Below are positions 33,447-40,446 of a stretch of DNA of 42,384 bases, piece after piece. The notes under the pieces were generated by a model. The model was not told the origin of the DNA. It made no database searches and worked only from the letters and a program-made list of their open reading frames with translations. The stretch lies in IMG/VR virus record IMGVR_UViG_3300050020_000295, positions 1 through 42,384 of that record; one strand, written 5' to 3'. Within the stretch, counting starts at the first letter, position 1. The number at the start of each line of letters is the position of its first letter. The DNA comes from a virus. The translations under genes and the position numbers were made by a program.

Positions 33447-33611
33447 CCCGGCGAAGTTCGCCACTAACCCCCCGCGCCCGCATACGACCTTACGAACGTA
33501 AAGAACGTCAGCACGCCAAGTCCTTAAGTCCGACTTCTCCGCGCCCGAGTGTACTACGGCACCACCAAATTCACGACCACCGCCAACCAGCGGTCCGGAG
33601 AGTTGCGCTTT
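33447..33611 (+). other. Gap before the replication genes
   Basis: A 165-base gap with a GGCGAA/TTCGCC palindrome (33451-33463) just past the winged-helix gene stop. A GTG-initiated extension of the next gene reaches back to 33549 but lacks a ribosome-binding site. No other gene is seen. Confidence 0.35.
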
Positions 33612-34913
33612 ATGGCTAACATCGAACATGTCGAAGATGACCTGAGTGACCTGGAGATGCCCGGGCCGAAGGTGATGGAATGGGCCACCGAGCCGGTGGC
33701 CGTCCCACCCTTCGTTCAACCGGACTACTACCTGGCCCTGCCCGAGGCGGCGCTCTACGGCAAGCTGGGCGAGCTCACGAAGACGCTCGATAGCCCATTT
33801 TCATGGAGCTGGCCGACCATGGTAACAGCCTTCGCAACTTTGGGCATACACACCATGGGGTCGTACAGCCAGGCGATCCGCCCCAATTTGTACACCGTCT
33901 TGATGGGCAAGGTCGCCTCCGGCAAGTCCACCGTTATGCGGCGCTCCCTGCGCTCGCTCGACATCCCCGAAAAGGCTATCAAGAAGGCGCACGTCGGCAG
34001 CGACCGTGGCCTGGAGCAGGTCCTGCGCGTCCCCAAGCCCGAGGGTTGGAAGAAGGGAGACCCCGAAGACCGGTTCGTTCACACGTCAACGCTGTGGATG
34101 GATGAGATGTCGGGGGTGATGACCAAGCTCGCCTACGAGGGCAGCACCCTGGCACAGAATCTTTGCGACCTCCACGGTGAGGATGAAGTCAGCTTCCCCA
34201 CACGCGACGGCCTGAACACCATCACCGCCAAGCTCAACCTGTTGGGTGCCGTACCTTGCTCCGATGGGCTTTCCTTCAGCTCCGTCTTCACCAGCGCGAC
34301 GACCGGGGGACTCTGGTCCAGGATGATTTTGGCCCCCGGTCCCACCGACTGGACCCCGGACCACACATGGCTCCCTAAGCGCCAGAGACTGACACCCAGC
34401 GTGATCGACATCCCGGTCGAGGCGATCACCACCGCCGCCGCCTGGGCAGCCGACACCAAGGCCCAGATCACCGCCGCAGCCGAGAAGGCGAAGAAGCCGG
34501 TCCCCAACCTAAGCCACATCGATCGCATTTCAGAATCGGCTTTGAGATGTGCCCTCATTCAGAGTTCGGCGAACCATGACGACACCATCACCGAGGCAAG
34601 TCTCCGCGCGGCTCTGGTGATGGCCGACTGGCAGGTGAAGGTAAAGAGCATCTACAAGGCCAGCGCCGCCACCACGCCGGAGGCCGTAGCCGGAAACATG
34701 ATCCTCGACGCACTCGCCAACGCACCGGCGGGTAAGTTCACCAACTTCCCCACCCTCCTCAAGCGCGAAGGCTGGCGCGACACCCTCGGCAGCGCCATCT
34801 TCAACAAGATGAAGCGGGTCATGATCGACAACGAGGAGATCCGCATCGCCATGACCAAGGGCGACGACGGTGAGATCGAAAAACACTGGAATCAGGTGCA
34901 ACTTGTCGACTAA
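33612..34913 (+). CDS. DUF3987-like replication ATPase
   Basis: This 433-residue P-loop protein has Walker A GKVASGKST (about 99-107) and Walker B TLWMDE (about 160-165), followed by a region with SFSSVFTSATTGGLWSRMI (about 215-233) where the arginine may act as sensor. The pattern matches the DUF3987 proteins of mobile elements, which are helicase-like replication or primase-associated ATPases. The ATG at 33612 (MANIEHVEDD) follows a GGAGAG stretch. Its stop overlaps the start of the primase gene, so the two are translated together and probably form a primase-helicase pair. Confidence 0.75.
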   Translation: MANIEHVEDDLSDLEMPGPKVMEWATEPVAVPPFVQPDYYLALPEAALYGKLGELTKTLDSPFSWSWPTMVTAFATLGIHTMGSYSQAIRPNLYTVLMGKVASGKSTVMRRSLRSLDIPEKAIKKAHVGSDRGLEQVLRVPKPEGWKKGDPEDRFVHTSTLWMDEMSGVMTKLAYEGSTLAQNLCDLHGEDEVSFPTRDGLNTITAKLNLLGAVPCSDGLSFSSVFTSATTGGLWSRMILAPGPTDWTPDHTWLPKRQRLTPSVIDIPVEAITTAAAWAADTKAQITAAAEKAKKPVPNLSHIDRISESALRCALIQSSANHDDTITEASLRAALVMADWQVKVKSIYKASAATTPEAVAGNMILDALANAPAGKFTNFPTLLKREGWRDTLGSAIFNKMKRVMIDNEEIRIAMTKGDDGEIEKHWNQVQLVD

Positions 34914-36681
34914 CGCCATCACCACCCAATTCGAGTACGAACAGAAGGTCAGCCGGATCTCGCGCTTCCTCTCCACACTGTTCGAGCGCGGCGACCTCAT
35001 TGAGCTGCGCACCTTGGCTGCACCCGATGGCAAGATCCGGCGCATCCTCACCGCCGATGTACACGTAGCCGCGCGGTGCGCCGTGCTGATGGAGAAGCAG
35101 GACTGCGACGTGTACTACTGCGTCAACCCCGCCGACCCGGACAGATGGTATGCAAAGAACACCCTTCGCGACTTCTACAACACCTGCCAGTACGGTGCTT
35201 GGCGGACCTTGCAGGATGAGGACGTGAAAATCAGGAACACATTCTTCATCGACATCGATGCCCGCCGCCCGGACACCAAGGTCGCAGCCACACCCGAGCA
35301 GGTCGCGGCCACGCTGGTGGCGGCGAAGGCGATCCAGAATTATCTCTGCATCGAGCTTGGTTGGGAAGAGCCCATCGTCGTCGGCAGCGGCAACGGCCAC
35401 CATTTGCTCTTCAAGTCCGAACGCTACGCCGTCAAGGGTGAGTCGTGGCCGAGAGCGCTCGGCTTCCTCGCCAAGACCTTCTCGAACCCCGACGCCGACA
35501 TCGACATCAAGGTGTGCAACCCATCCCGTCTCGCGCGGATGCCATATTGCTTGAACAAGAAATCTCAGCGCTTCGCTACCGTCCTCAGCTACCCCGTCAT
35601 GCTGAAGCCGACCGGCTACGGAACGATGTGGAGCCTGAGCGAGAAGGGAGAAGCAGCCGCGCAGTACAGCGGCGACCGCACCACCAGCGCTCTTCTCCAC
35701 GAAGACTTCGACGTTGAGGATTTCATCGAGGCCTTCCCCGACCAGTTCGGTGATCTGCTCAACGTCACCCCCGACGGCGATCTGACCTACTACAGCACGG
35801 AGATATGCCCGATCAAGGGTGCGCCCCACAGCAACCAACCCGGCAACGGTCATAACTGCCTCATCGTCGGCGGACCTTCCGGGCTCGGGTTCCAATGCTT
35901 CGGATGCGAGGGCACCATCGGCGATGTTCTCCGGCTCCTGCGTGAGCAAACCGGTCACGGATACGACAGACCGATCTGGGCCGACGACGACCTAGATCAC
36001 TCCGACCAGTGGTGGGACTCCCAGGCCAAGGTCTGGGTCGACTTCGATTGGGATGAACTGGGCAAGCGCTTCCCGGTCGAGCTCGCCGACGGTGGCATAC
36101 CAGTCTGGCTCTATGCGGGCATCGCCACCGCAGTCATCGGCGACGACGGAGAGTTCGTGGAGCCGAAGGCGGTGGATGAGGAGGTTGTCGAAGAAGTTGA
36201 GGCCGAGGAGATCGTGGCCGAGGAAAAGGTCGAGGAGGAGGCTGTCGAAGAAGTCATCCCCGAACCCGTGACCGCCCACATCCACAGCGCCCACGTCACC
36301 GCGATCTTCAAATACTGCGCCAACTACGCCGATGGTCTCATCGCCCGCGTCAACCCCGCTGGACAGGCCGCCTTCCGCAAGGAGATCGAGCGCATCCTAC
36401 GCGCGAACGACCGCAAGCGCATCTTCGAGCTCCTGGGTACGAGCATGATCACCGAGCTCTACACGAACTTCTTGACGTCACCCGAGCCGCTGGATTTTGA
36501 AACCGATTTCATGCTCACCGGCACCATCGAGTTCCACGGCCATGAGATGGCGATCGCGGCGAAGGCCTTCACCGAGGCGAAGTGGCAGGCAAGTATCAGC
36601 GGAGAATCCGCTCCGCATAAGGCGGAGATGGGGTATGGTGATCACCATGATCGACGCTCCCAAGCCCACCCAACCCGCTGA
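34903..36681 (+). CDS. Archaeo-eukaryotic-type primase with CHC2-like zinc site
   Basis: This protein of about 592 residues makes primers for phage replication. The primase core has FFIDIDARR (about 114-122, metal-binding Asp residues), SGNGHH (about 162-167, the sxH motif) and DIDIKVCNPSRLARMPY (about 199-215). A zinc-finger-like part has C302, H309, C332 and C335 in FQCFGCEGTIGD, as in CHC2 modules. A Glu/Val-rich acidic stretch (about 424-455) links to a helical C-terminus. A TTG at 34903 with CAGGTG upstream is the preferred start. A GTG at 34870 is an alternative. The end overlaps the next gene by 47 bases. Confidence 0.82.
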   Translation: MSTNAITTQFEYEQKVSRISRFLSTLFERGDLIELRTLAAPDGKIRRILTADVHVAARCAVLMEKQDCDVYYCVNPADPDRWYAKNTLRDFYNTCQYGAWRTLQDEDVKIRNTFFIDIDARRPDTKVAATPEQVAATLVAAKAIQNYLCIELGWEEPIVVGSGNGHHLLFKSERYAVKGESWPRALGFLAKTFSNPDADIDIKVCNPSRLARMPYCLNKKSQRFATVLSYPVMLKPTGYGTMWSLSEKGEAAAQYSGDRTTSALLHEDFDVEDFIEAFPDQFGDLLNVTPDGDLTYYSTEICPIKGAPHSNQPGNGHNCLIVGGPSGLGFQCFGCEGTIGDVLRLLREQTGHGYDRPIWADDDLDHSDQWWDSQAKVWVDFDWDELGKRFPVELADGGIPVWLYAGIATAVIGDDGEFVEPKAVDEEVVEEVEAEEIVAEEKVEEEAVEEVIPEPVTAHIHSAHVTAIFKYCANYADGLIARVNPAGQAAFRKEIERILRANDRKRIFELLGTSMITELYTNFLTSPEPLDFETDFMLTGTIEFHGHEMAIAAKAFTEAKWQASISGESAPHKAEMGYGDHHDRRSQAHPTR

Positions 36682-36904
36682 ACCCCGTCTACTCTACTCG
36701 CGCAAGGACGCCGCGTACCAGCTCTCAATCTCCACCCGGAGCCTGGACTACCTGATCCGCGAGGGCCGTCTCCACACCCGGAAGATCGGTGGCCGGATTC
36801 TTGTCCCCCATGAGGAGCTGGTCCGCTTCATCGCGCACGATCGCTCGCAGGTCATGACACCCACCCGTGTCGTTGAGCAGGTTCGAGAGGTCGCCCATGG
36901 CTGA
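36635..36904 (+). CDS. HTH_17 / excisionase-like DNA-binding protein 1
   Basis: This 89-residue protein of the MerR-like helix-turn-helix 17 type has YSRKDAAYQLSISTRSLDYLI (about 24-44, the recognition part), then REGRLHTRKIGGRILVP, the wing and following strand. The start at 36635 fits GGAG eight bases upstream. A Met four codons later (36647) is an alternative. It is the first of three such genes in a row before the integrase and overlaps the next by eight bases. Confidence 0.78.
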   Translation: MVITMIDAPKPTQPAEPRLLYSRKDAAYQLSISTRSLDYLIREGRLHTRKIGGRILVPHEELVRFIAHDRSQVMTPTRVVEQVREVAHG

Positions 36905-37151
36905 CCAGAACCCCATCCCGCCCGCGCCAACTCGCCGCCTTCTTTACACGAAGAAGGAGGCCTGCTTCCAACTCTCCATCTCCCTGCGGAACCTGGACCG
37001 CCGCATCGCCGAGGGCACGGTGAAGACTAGACACCTGGGTGGACGGGTTCTGATACCGCACTCGGAACTCATACGGCTCTCCCGAGGTGACCAGCCACGA
37101 TTGGGAGGTAAGAGAGCGCCCGAGAAATTTAAACAGGAAATCGAAGGCTGA
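36897..37151 (+). CDS. HTH_17 / excisionase-like DNA-binding protein 2
   Basis: This 84-residue protein has the same architecture as the preceding one: YTKKEACFQLSISLRNLDRRI, then EGTVKTRHLGGRVLIPHSEL. The two share RRLLY/PRLLY openings and the QLSIS core, so they look like a tandem duplication that has since diverged. The tail is basic (GGKRAPEKFKQE). The start overlaps the end of protein 1. Roles as excisionase, repressor or Cox-like switch are all possible. Confidence 0.75.
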   Translation: MADQNPIPPAPTRRLLYTKKEACFQLSISLRNLDRRIAEGTVKTRHLGGRVLIPHSELIRLSRGDQPRLGGKRAPEKFKQEIEG

Positions 37152-37215
37152 TATTTGGAGCCGAGGCAACTTTCCCGGTATTACCTAAAGACACCCCGTA
37201 AGTGAGACCCGTTTT

Positions 37216-37506
37216 ATGTCCACCGCCACCATCCCCGACTTCTCCAACGCCGCCATGTCCTACATGGCCCAGGCGCTCGCCGGGCAGGTCGCTTCCCTGC
37301 TTAAGGATGAGCTGGCGCGTGTCGGCGGCACCAGCATCCAACCTATGCTCCTCGACGTGAAGCAGGCCGCCGTGTACCTCGGGCGCAGCGAGCAATCGGT
37401 CCAGCACATCATCGCGGACAAGGGCTTACCCGTTGTGCGCCATGGCCGCCGGGTTCACCTGCACCGTCCCGACCTGGATGACTGGATCGAGAAGAATAAG
37501 TTCTGA
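37216..37506 (+). CDS. HTH_17 / excisionase-like DNA-binding protein 3
   Basis: This 96-residue protein has an N-terminal helical extension (about 1-45) and an HTH_17 domain: LDVKQAAVYLGRSEQSVQHIIADKG (about 46-70 as a family feature), then LPVVRHGRRVHLHRPDLDDWI. Its core is closer to typical excisionases than proteins 1 and 2, and it lies 30 bases before the integrase ATG, making it the best excisionase candidate. A 64-base gap separates it from protein 2. Confidence 0.75.
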   Translation: MSTATIPDFSNAAMSYMAQALAGQVASLLKDELARVGGTSIQPMLLDVKQAAVYLGRSEQSVQHIIADKGLPVVRHGRRVHLHRPDLDDWIEKNKF

Positions 37507-37529
37507 CGCACTAGCGCTCGTGCTACAGT
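37501..37529 (+). promoter_or_regulatory. Integrase promoter
   Basis: TTCTGA (37501-37506), a 17-base spacer and TACAGT (37524-37529) form a sigma-70-like promoter. Transcription would begin at or just before the ATG at 37537, giving a leaderless or near-leaderless integrase message. The -35 box overlaps the stop codon of the third HTH gene. Confidence 0.5.
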
Positions 37530-37536
37530 CGACCCC

Positions 37537-38676
37537 ATGCCAAGACGAGTTGATGGTTCCGGTTCAATTTATAAGCGCGGCAACATCTGGTGGGTCCAAA
37601 TTCAGGTGAAGGGCAAGTCGGTCGCGCAGTCCAGCAAATCGAACAAGAAGGCCGACGCAATCACCCTTCGCGACAAGCTGCTCGCACGGCGGGTCCGGGG
37701 CGAGCTCTCCGGCGGAACTCCGGATCGCATCCTGATCGGCGAACTGCTCGACGACGTCCTGGAGAGCGACATCAAGGAGTCAACCCGTAAGGTGTGGAAG
37801 CTGGTGGTGGCGGCGAACGTCAGGCCCTTCTTTAGCCGGATCAAAGCCGTCAACCTCACCTCTGCAAAAATGAACGAGTACCGGAAGAAGCGCATCGGCG
37901 AAGGTGTGGTCGACTCCACCGTGAACCGGGAGCTCTCCATCCTACGCACCGCTTACCACAACGCCAGGAAGATCACGCCGCCGAAGGTTCACGTCGTTCC
38001 CTACTTCCCGATGATGAAGGAGACCACGGTGCGCCAGGGCTTCGTGGCCGACGATACCTACGCCCGGCTCCGCGACGAGCTGCCCCAGGAGCTCAAGGCC
38101 CTCTATCTCACCTACTTCATCTCCGGCGTGCGCAAGAGCGAGCTACTGGACATCGAGTGGCCCCAGGTTGACTTCGAGGCCGACGTCATCGTGCTAGAGA
38201 AGGGCAAGACCAAAACCGATGACCCACGCACCATCCCCATCCTCCCCGGCGACCACCGGAATCTCCTGCTCGCACTCTCGGAGGATCACAAGGCGAACTG
38301 GCCGGAATCACCGTGGGTGTTCTCGCGCTGCGGCGAGCAGATCAAAGACTTCCGGGGGGCATGGAAGGATGCCTGCATCCGCGCCGGAGTGCCCGGGCTT
38401 CTAGTTCACGATCTTCGCCGGACGGCTGTTCGCAACATGCGCCGCGCCGGTGTGCCCCAGGTGATTCGGATGAAGATCAGCGGGCACAAGACGGACTCGA
38501 TGGAGCGCCGGTACAATATCACTGGGGTCGAAGATGTTAAGATCGCGAAGGACCTCATGGGCACCTGGATACGGGACATCGAAAGCGCATCCGCGACTGT
38601 AGTAAAAACTGTAGCAACCGAGGGGGACAAGACGGTACTCAGCGATACACGCCCCCTCCGGAAATCAACAAGATGA
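37537..38676 (+). CDS. int: Tyrosine-type phage integrase
   Basis: This 379-residue site-specific recombinase integrates the prophage at the tRNA-Leu gene next to it. An N-terminal arm-binding part (about 1-55) begins RRVDGSGSIYKRGNIWWVQIQ. A SAM-like core-binding part follows (about 65-160). The catalytic domain has Arg199 (SGVRKSELL), Lys near 224-226, His291/Arg294 (HDLRRTAVRNMRR), His317 (SGHKT) and the nucleophile Tyr326 (RRYNI). All residues expected of the family are present. It reads toward the attachment site, 35 bases away. Confidence 0.95.
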   Translation: MPRRVDGSGSIYKRGNIWWVQIQVKGKSVAQSSKSNKKADAITLRDKLLARRVRGELSGGTPDRILIGELLDDVLESDIKESTRKVWKLVVAANVRPFFSRIKAVNLTSAKMNEYRKKRIGEGVVDSTVNRELSILRTAYHNARKITPPKVHVVPYFPMMKETTVRQGFVADDTYARLRDELPQELKALYLTYFISGVRKSELLDIEWPQVDFEADVIVLEKGKTKTDDPRTIPILPGDHRNLLLALSEDHKANWPESPWVFSRCGEQIKDFRGAWKDACIRAGVPGLLVHDLRRTAVRNMRRAGVPQVIRMKISGHKTDSMERRYNITGVEDVKIAKDLMGTWIRDIESASATVVKTVATEGDKTVLSDTRPLRKSTR

Positions 38677-38710
38677 TACCCCACAATGTTGGGTGATACA
38701 CTGTCAAGAG

Positions 38711-38765
38711 GCTTGAGGTGCTAGCGCCGCAAGGCATAGGGGTTCAAGTCCCCTCCTCCGCACCA
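38711..38765 (+). tRNA. 3' remnant of tRNA-Leu(GAG), attachment site (attR)
   Basis: The remnant holds the anticodon loop TTGAGGT with anticodon GAG, the 3' anticodon stem, the long variable arm, the T-arm (GGGGTTCAAGTCCCC) and the acceptor end with CCA. The sequence just before (38704-38710) does not pair with the anticodon stem, so identity to the tRNA begins near 38711. Upstream of this the D-arm and 5' acceptor strand are absent. An intact tRNA-Leu(GAG) is expected at the other end of the prophage. Confidence 0.85.
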
Positions 38766-38802
38766 AACATTCAATAAGAATCGCGAAATGAACCGGAAAA
38801 GT

Positions 38803-38830
38803 AAGCCCTTTAAGCATATGCAGGGCTTTT
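38803..38830 (+). terminator. Host tRNA terminator
   Basis: AAGCCCT and AGGGCTT pair around a short AT-rich loop containing GCATATGC, followed by TT and CTGTTTTC. It lies 38 bases past the tRNA CCA end, as expected for the original tRNA transcription unit now separated from its promoter by the prophage. Confidence 0.75.
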
Positions 38831-39088
38831 CTGTTTTCGGGTTTTGTCTCTCTAGTCTCATTGGGGGACTTTGGGGACTGGAACTCAATAAAATTTTCGT
38901 GCTAAGGTATACCGCCCCTAATCAATAACTTGCGTAAAATATTTCCTGAAATTGGGTCTGAATGCGTCGTCAGTCCAATACACCACCGCTGGAAAACATT
39001 TGCAAAAACATAACTAAGCTCGTGTACCGCTCCGTATCCGAATTGTCCCGTTGATTCGGCAATCACTGCCCCAGAAGGAACCACTGGA
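38831..39088. other. Host intergenic stretch
   Basis: About 260 bases with no convincing gene. The ORFs on the minus strand are short and without ribosome-binding sites. AGAAGGA before 39089 belongs to the next gene. Confidence 0.45.
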
Positions 39089-39349
39089 ATGACTCAGTTC
39101 GAACGCTACATCGGCATCGACTACTCGGGCGCGGAAACGCCGGACTCCAGTTGCAGGGGACTCCGCGTCTATGTTGCCGAGGACACCGGCTCACCCGAAC
39201 AGGTTCAGCCCCCGCCCAGTCCACGCCGTTACTGGACTCGCCGTGGTCTTGCCGAATGGCTCTGTGAGGAACTCGACCGGGACATCCCGACTCTGGTCGG
39301 CATCGACACGCCTTTCCTGCGCTACCTATATTGTCTGATGAAGTTGTGA
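39089..39349 (+). pseudogene. Truncated DUF429-like gene
   Basis: The first 75 or so codons read as a well-conserved start of a DUF429-type protein: FERYIGIDYSGAETPDSSCRGLRVYVAE, PPPSPRRYWTRRGLAEWL, then IPTLVGID. Where homologues I remember continue with a HGFSFPLRY-like stretch, this one reads VGIDTPFLRYLYCLMKL and stops. The rest of the gene is absent, and the next gene converges and overlaps by 24 bases. Small deletions just before the end fit a decayed remnant rather than a shorter functional protein. Confidence 0.6.
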
Positions 39350-39640
39350 TTTCGCAATTTCTGCCACTTCTCCAGCCCCCTTGGCATAGAGCGCCTCTTC
39401 ATCAGGAGCAAGCGCGTACAACAGCTTCAGAAACTCTCCTGCGTGTACAAGTTCCTCGTTCGCTATGTCCTTGAGCACTGCCACGGCGAGTTTGTTGCCG
39501 GTTGACTCGGCAAGCTGCAAATACATCTGAGTCGCTTCGTACTCTGCGGCTACCATGAACCGAATCGCTCTGATGAGTTCCTCATCCGTGAGCTTCCTGC
39601 TGTTCGCCAACTCTGAAAAAGGTGACCCGAACTGTGGCAT
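39326..39640 (-). CDS. Ferritin/rubrerythrin-like diiron protein
   Basis: This 104-residue, four-helix-type subunit has two iron-binding helices. AAEYEATQMYLQLAEST (about 31-47) provides Glu33, and IANEELVHAGEFLKLL (about 59-74) provides the ExxH motif (Glu63, His66) and Glu69. Half-length subunits of this kind pair to build a full diiron site, and some are cargo of encapsulin shells. No encapsulin gene is in the window. The start at 39640 (MPQFGSPFSEL) is supported by GGAGG eight bases upstream. It is transcribed toward the truncated DUF429 gene. Confidence 0.8.
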   Translation of the reverse strand: MPQFGSPFSELANSRKLTDEELIRAIRFMVAAEYEATQMYLQLAESTGNKLAVAVLKDIANEELVHAGEFLKLLYALAPDEEALYAKGAGEVAEIAKSQLHQTI

Positions 39641-39875
39641 ATCATTTTCCTCCGCCTCATGCACGTTGACACGTCAAAACTTGGATTGCGGCTTTGAGGG
39701 TTATCACGTTTATAGTCCCGTGGCTTGCTGAGGTCTGAGCGGGATTGACCATCGCCACAATGTTCGTTTGTTTCCGCCGAACAAACAGGGAAAATACCGT
39801 ACGAAGTACGCGGCTTATCTGGAGTCCAGAAGGCTTTGCCTTATGAGGCCGTAACGGGAGACTGGCTCTCGCTGG
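39641..39875. other. Hairpin-rich host intergenic stretch
   Basis: No gene is seen. Several compact dyads follow one another: TGTTCG/CGAACA (39761-39783), CGTAC/GTACG (39798-39810), TCTGGA/TCCAGA (39818-39830) and AAGGC/GCCTT (39830-39842). The density suggests a structured RNA or the end of a small mobile element. I cannot name a known family. Confidence 0.45.
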
Positions 39876-40043
39876 TCATCCCCTATTCGCGATGCTGCCG
39901 CCTTGGCAGGAGTGGGCAGTTTCATCCTCCTTCAGGTCGGTCTCCAGTTTCTGATTGGATATGGTCTGAAAGCATTTGGGGCAGATAGCGTCGAATGTAA
40001 GGTCGAGATTCTTCCGATGGGGAAAGTCAGTTTCGCTTGTCAT
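39876..40043 (-). CDS. Small Cys-containing protein, host family
   Basis: This 55-residue protein has FDAICPKCFQTI (about residues 19-30) and ends near DETAHSCQGG, so Cys23, Cys26, His49 and Cys51 could bind one zinc. I recall similar short proteins in Acidobacteriota as hypothetical. The start at 40043 fits AAAGG ten bases upstream. The long upstream extension to 40304 is Arg-rich and unlikely to be coding. A second, more degraded relative lies at 41796-42050. Confidence 0.6.
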   Translation of the reverse strand: MTSETDFPHRKNLDLTFDAICPKCFQTISNQKLETDLKEDETAHSCQGGSIANRG

Positions 40044-40446
40044 CGCACACAGCCTTTCGTTGTGCGTCACGTTTCTCTCGCTCAAAAATCCTAGCCGCCA
40101 ATGAGGCGGCTTAGGTCGGCGAAAGCCGCGAGAGAATCGGGTAGTACGCATTATTATGGGCGTTGTCCTATCCTGAGTCTGGTCAGGATTGCTCACCCTC
40201 CGCCGTACTCGCTCTCCCTGCCGACTTCGGACACTTGATTGAGGCTGAAGCGGTGCAGCGTTCCGTACTCTACTTCCCTTGAAGCCGTGACCTGTTCGTG
40301 CCATCCCCCCCGCCGCCTAAACCGTTTATCCGTTTGTCGCCTGTTCCAGTAACAAAGCTACGGTCACGGCAGACAATCTCACAATCCTAAACGTCGGTGC
40401 GGTGGTAACATACTGTCCGCTGGACTGGGGCCACAGGGGAGCATCC
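40044..40446. other. Host intergenic stretch with terminator-like hairpin
   Basis: No gene is seen. AGCCGCC/GGCGGCT (40093-40111) is followed on the minus strand by AGGATTTTT, like a rho-independent terminator pointing left, which would shield the small gene at 39876-40043 from upstream transcription. A second weak dyad (TCCT/AGGA) lies near 40175-40190. AGGGGAG before 40447 is the ribosome-binding site of the next gene. Confidence 0.45.

Noticed and set aside
34819-35958. 379-residue minus-strand ORF opposite the primase
   Set aside because: A shadow of the primase frame. The plus strand has clear catalytic motifs.
39876-40304. 142-residue version of the small Cys protein
   Set aside because: The first 87 residues are Arg-rich and cross a terminator-like hairpin. 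The ATG at 40043 has a proper ribosome-binding site.
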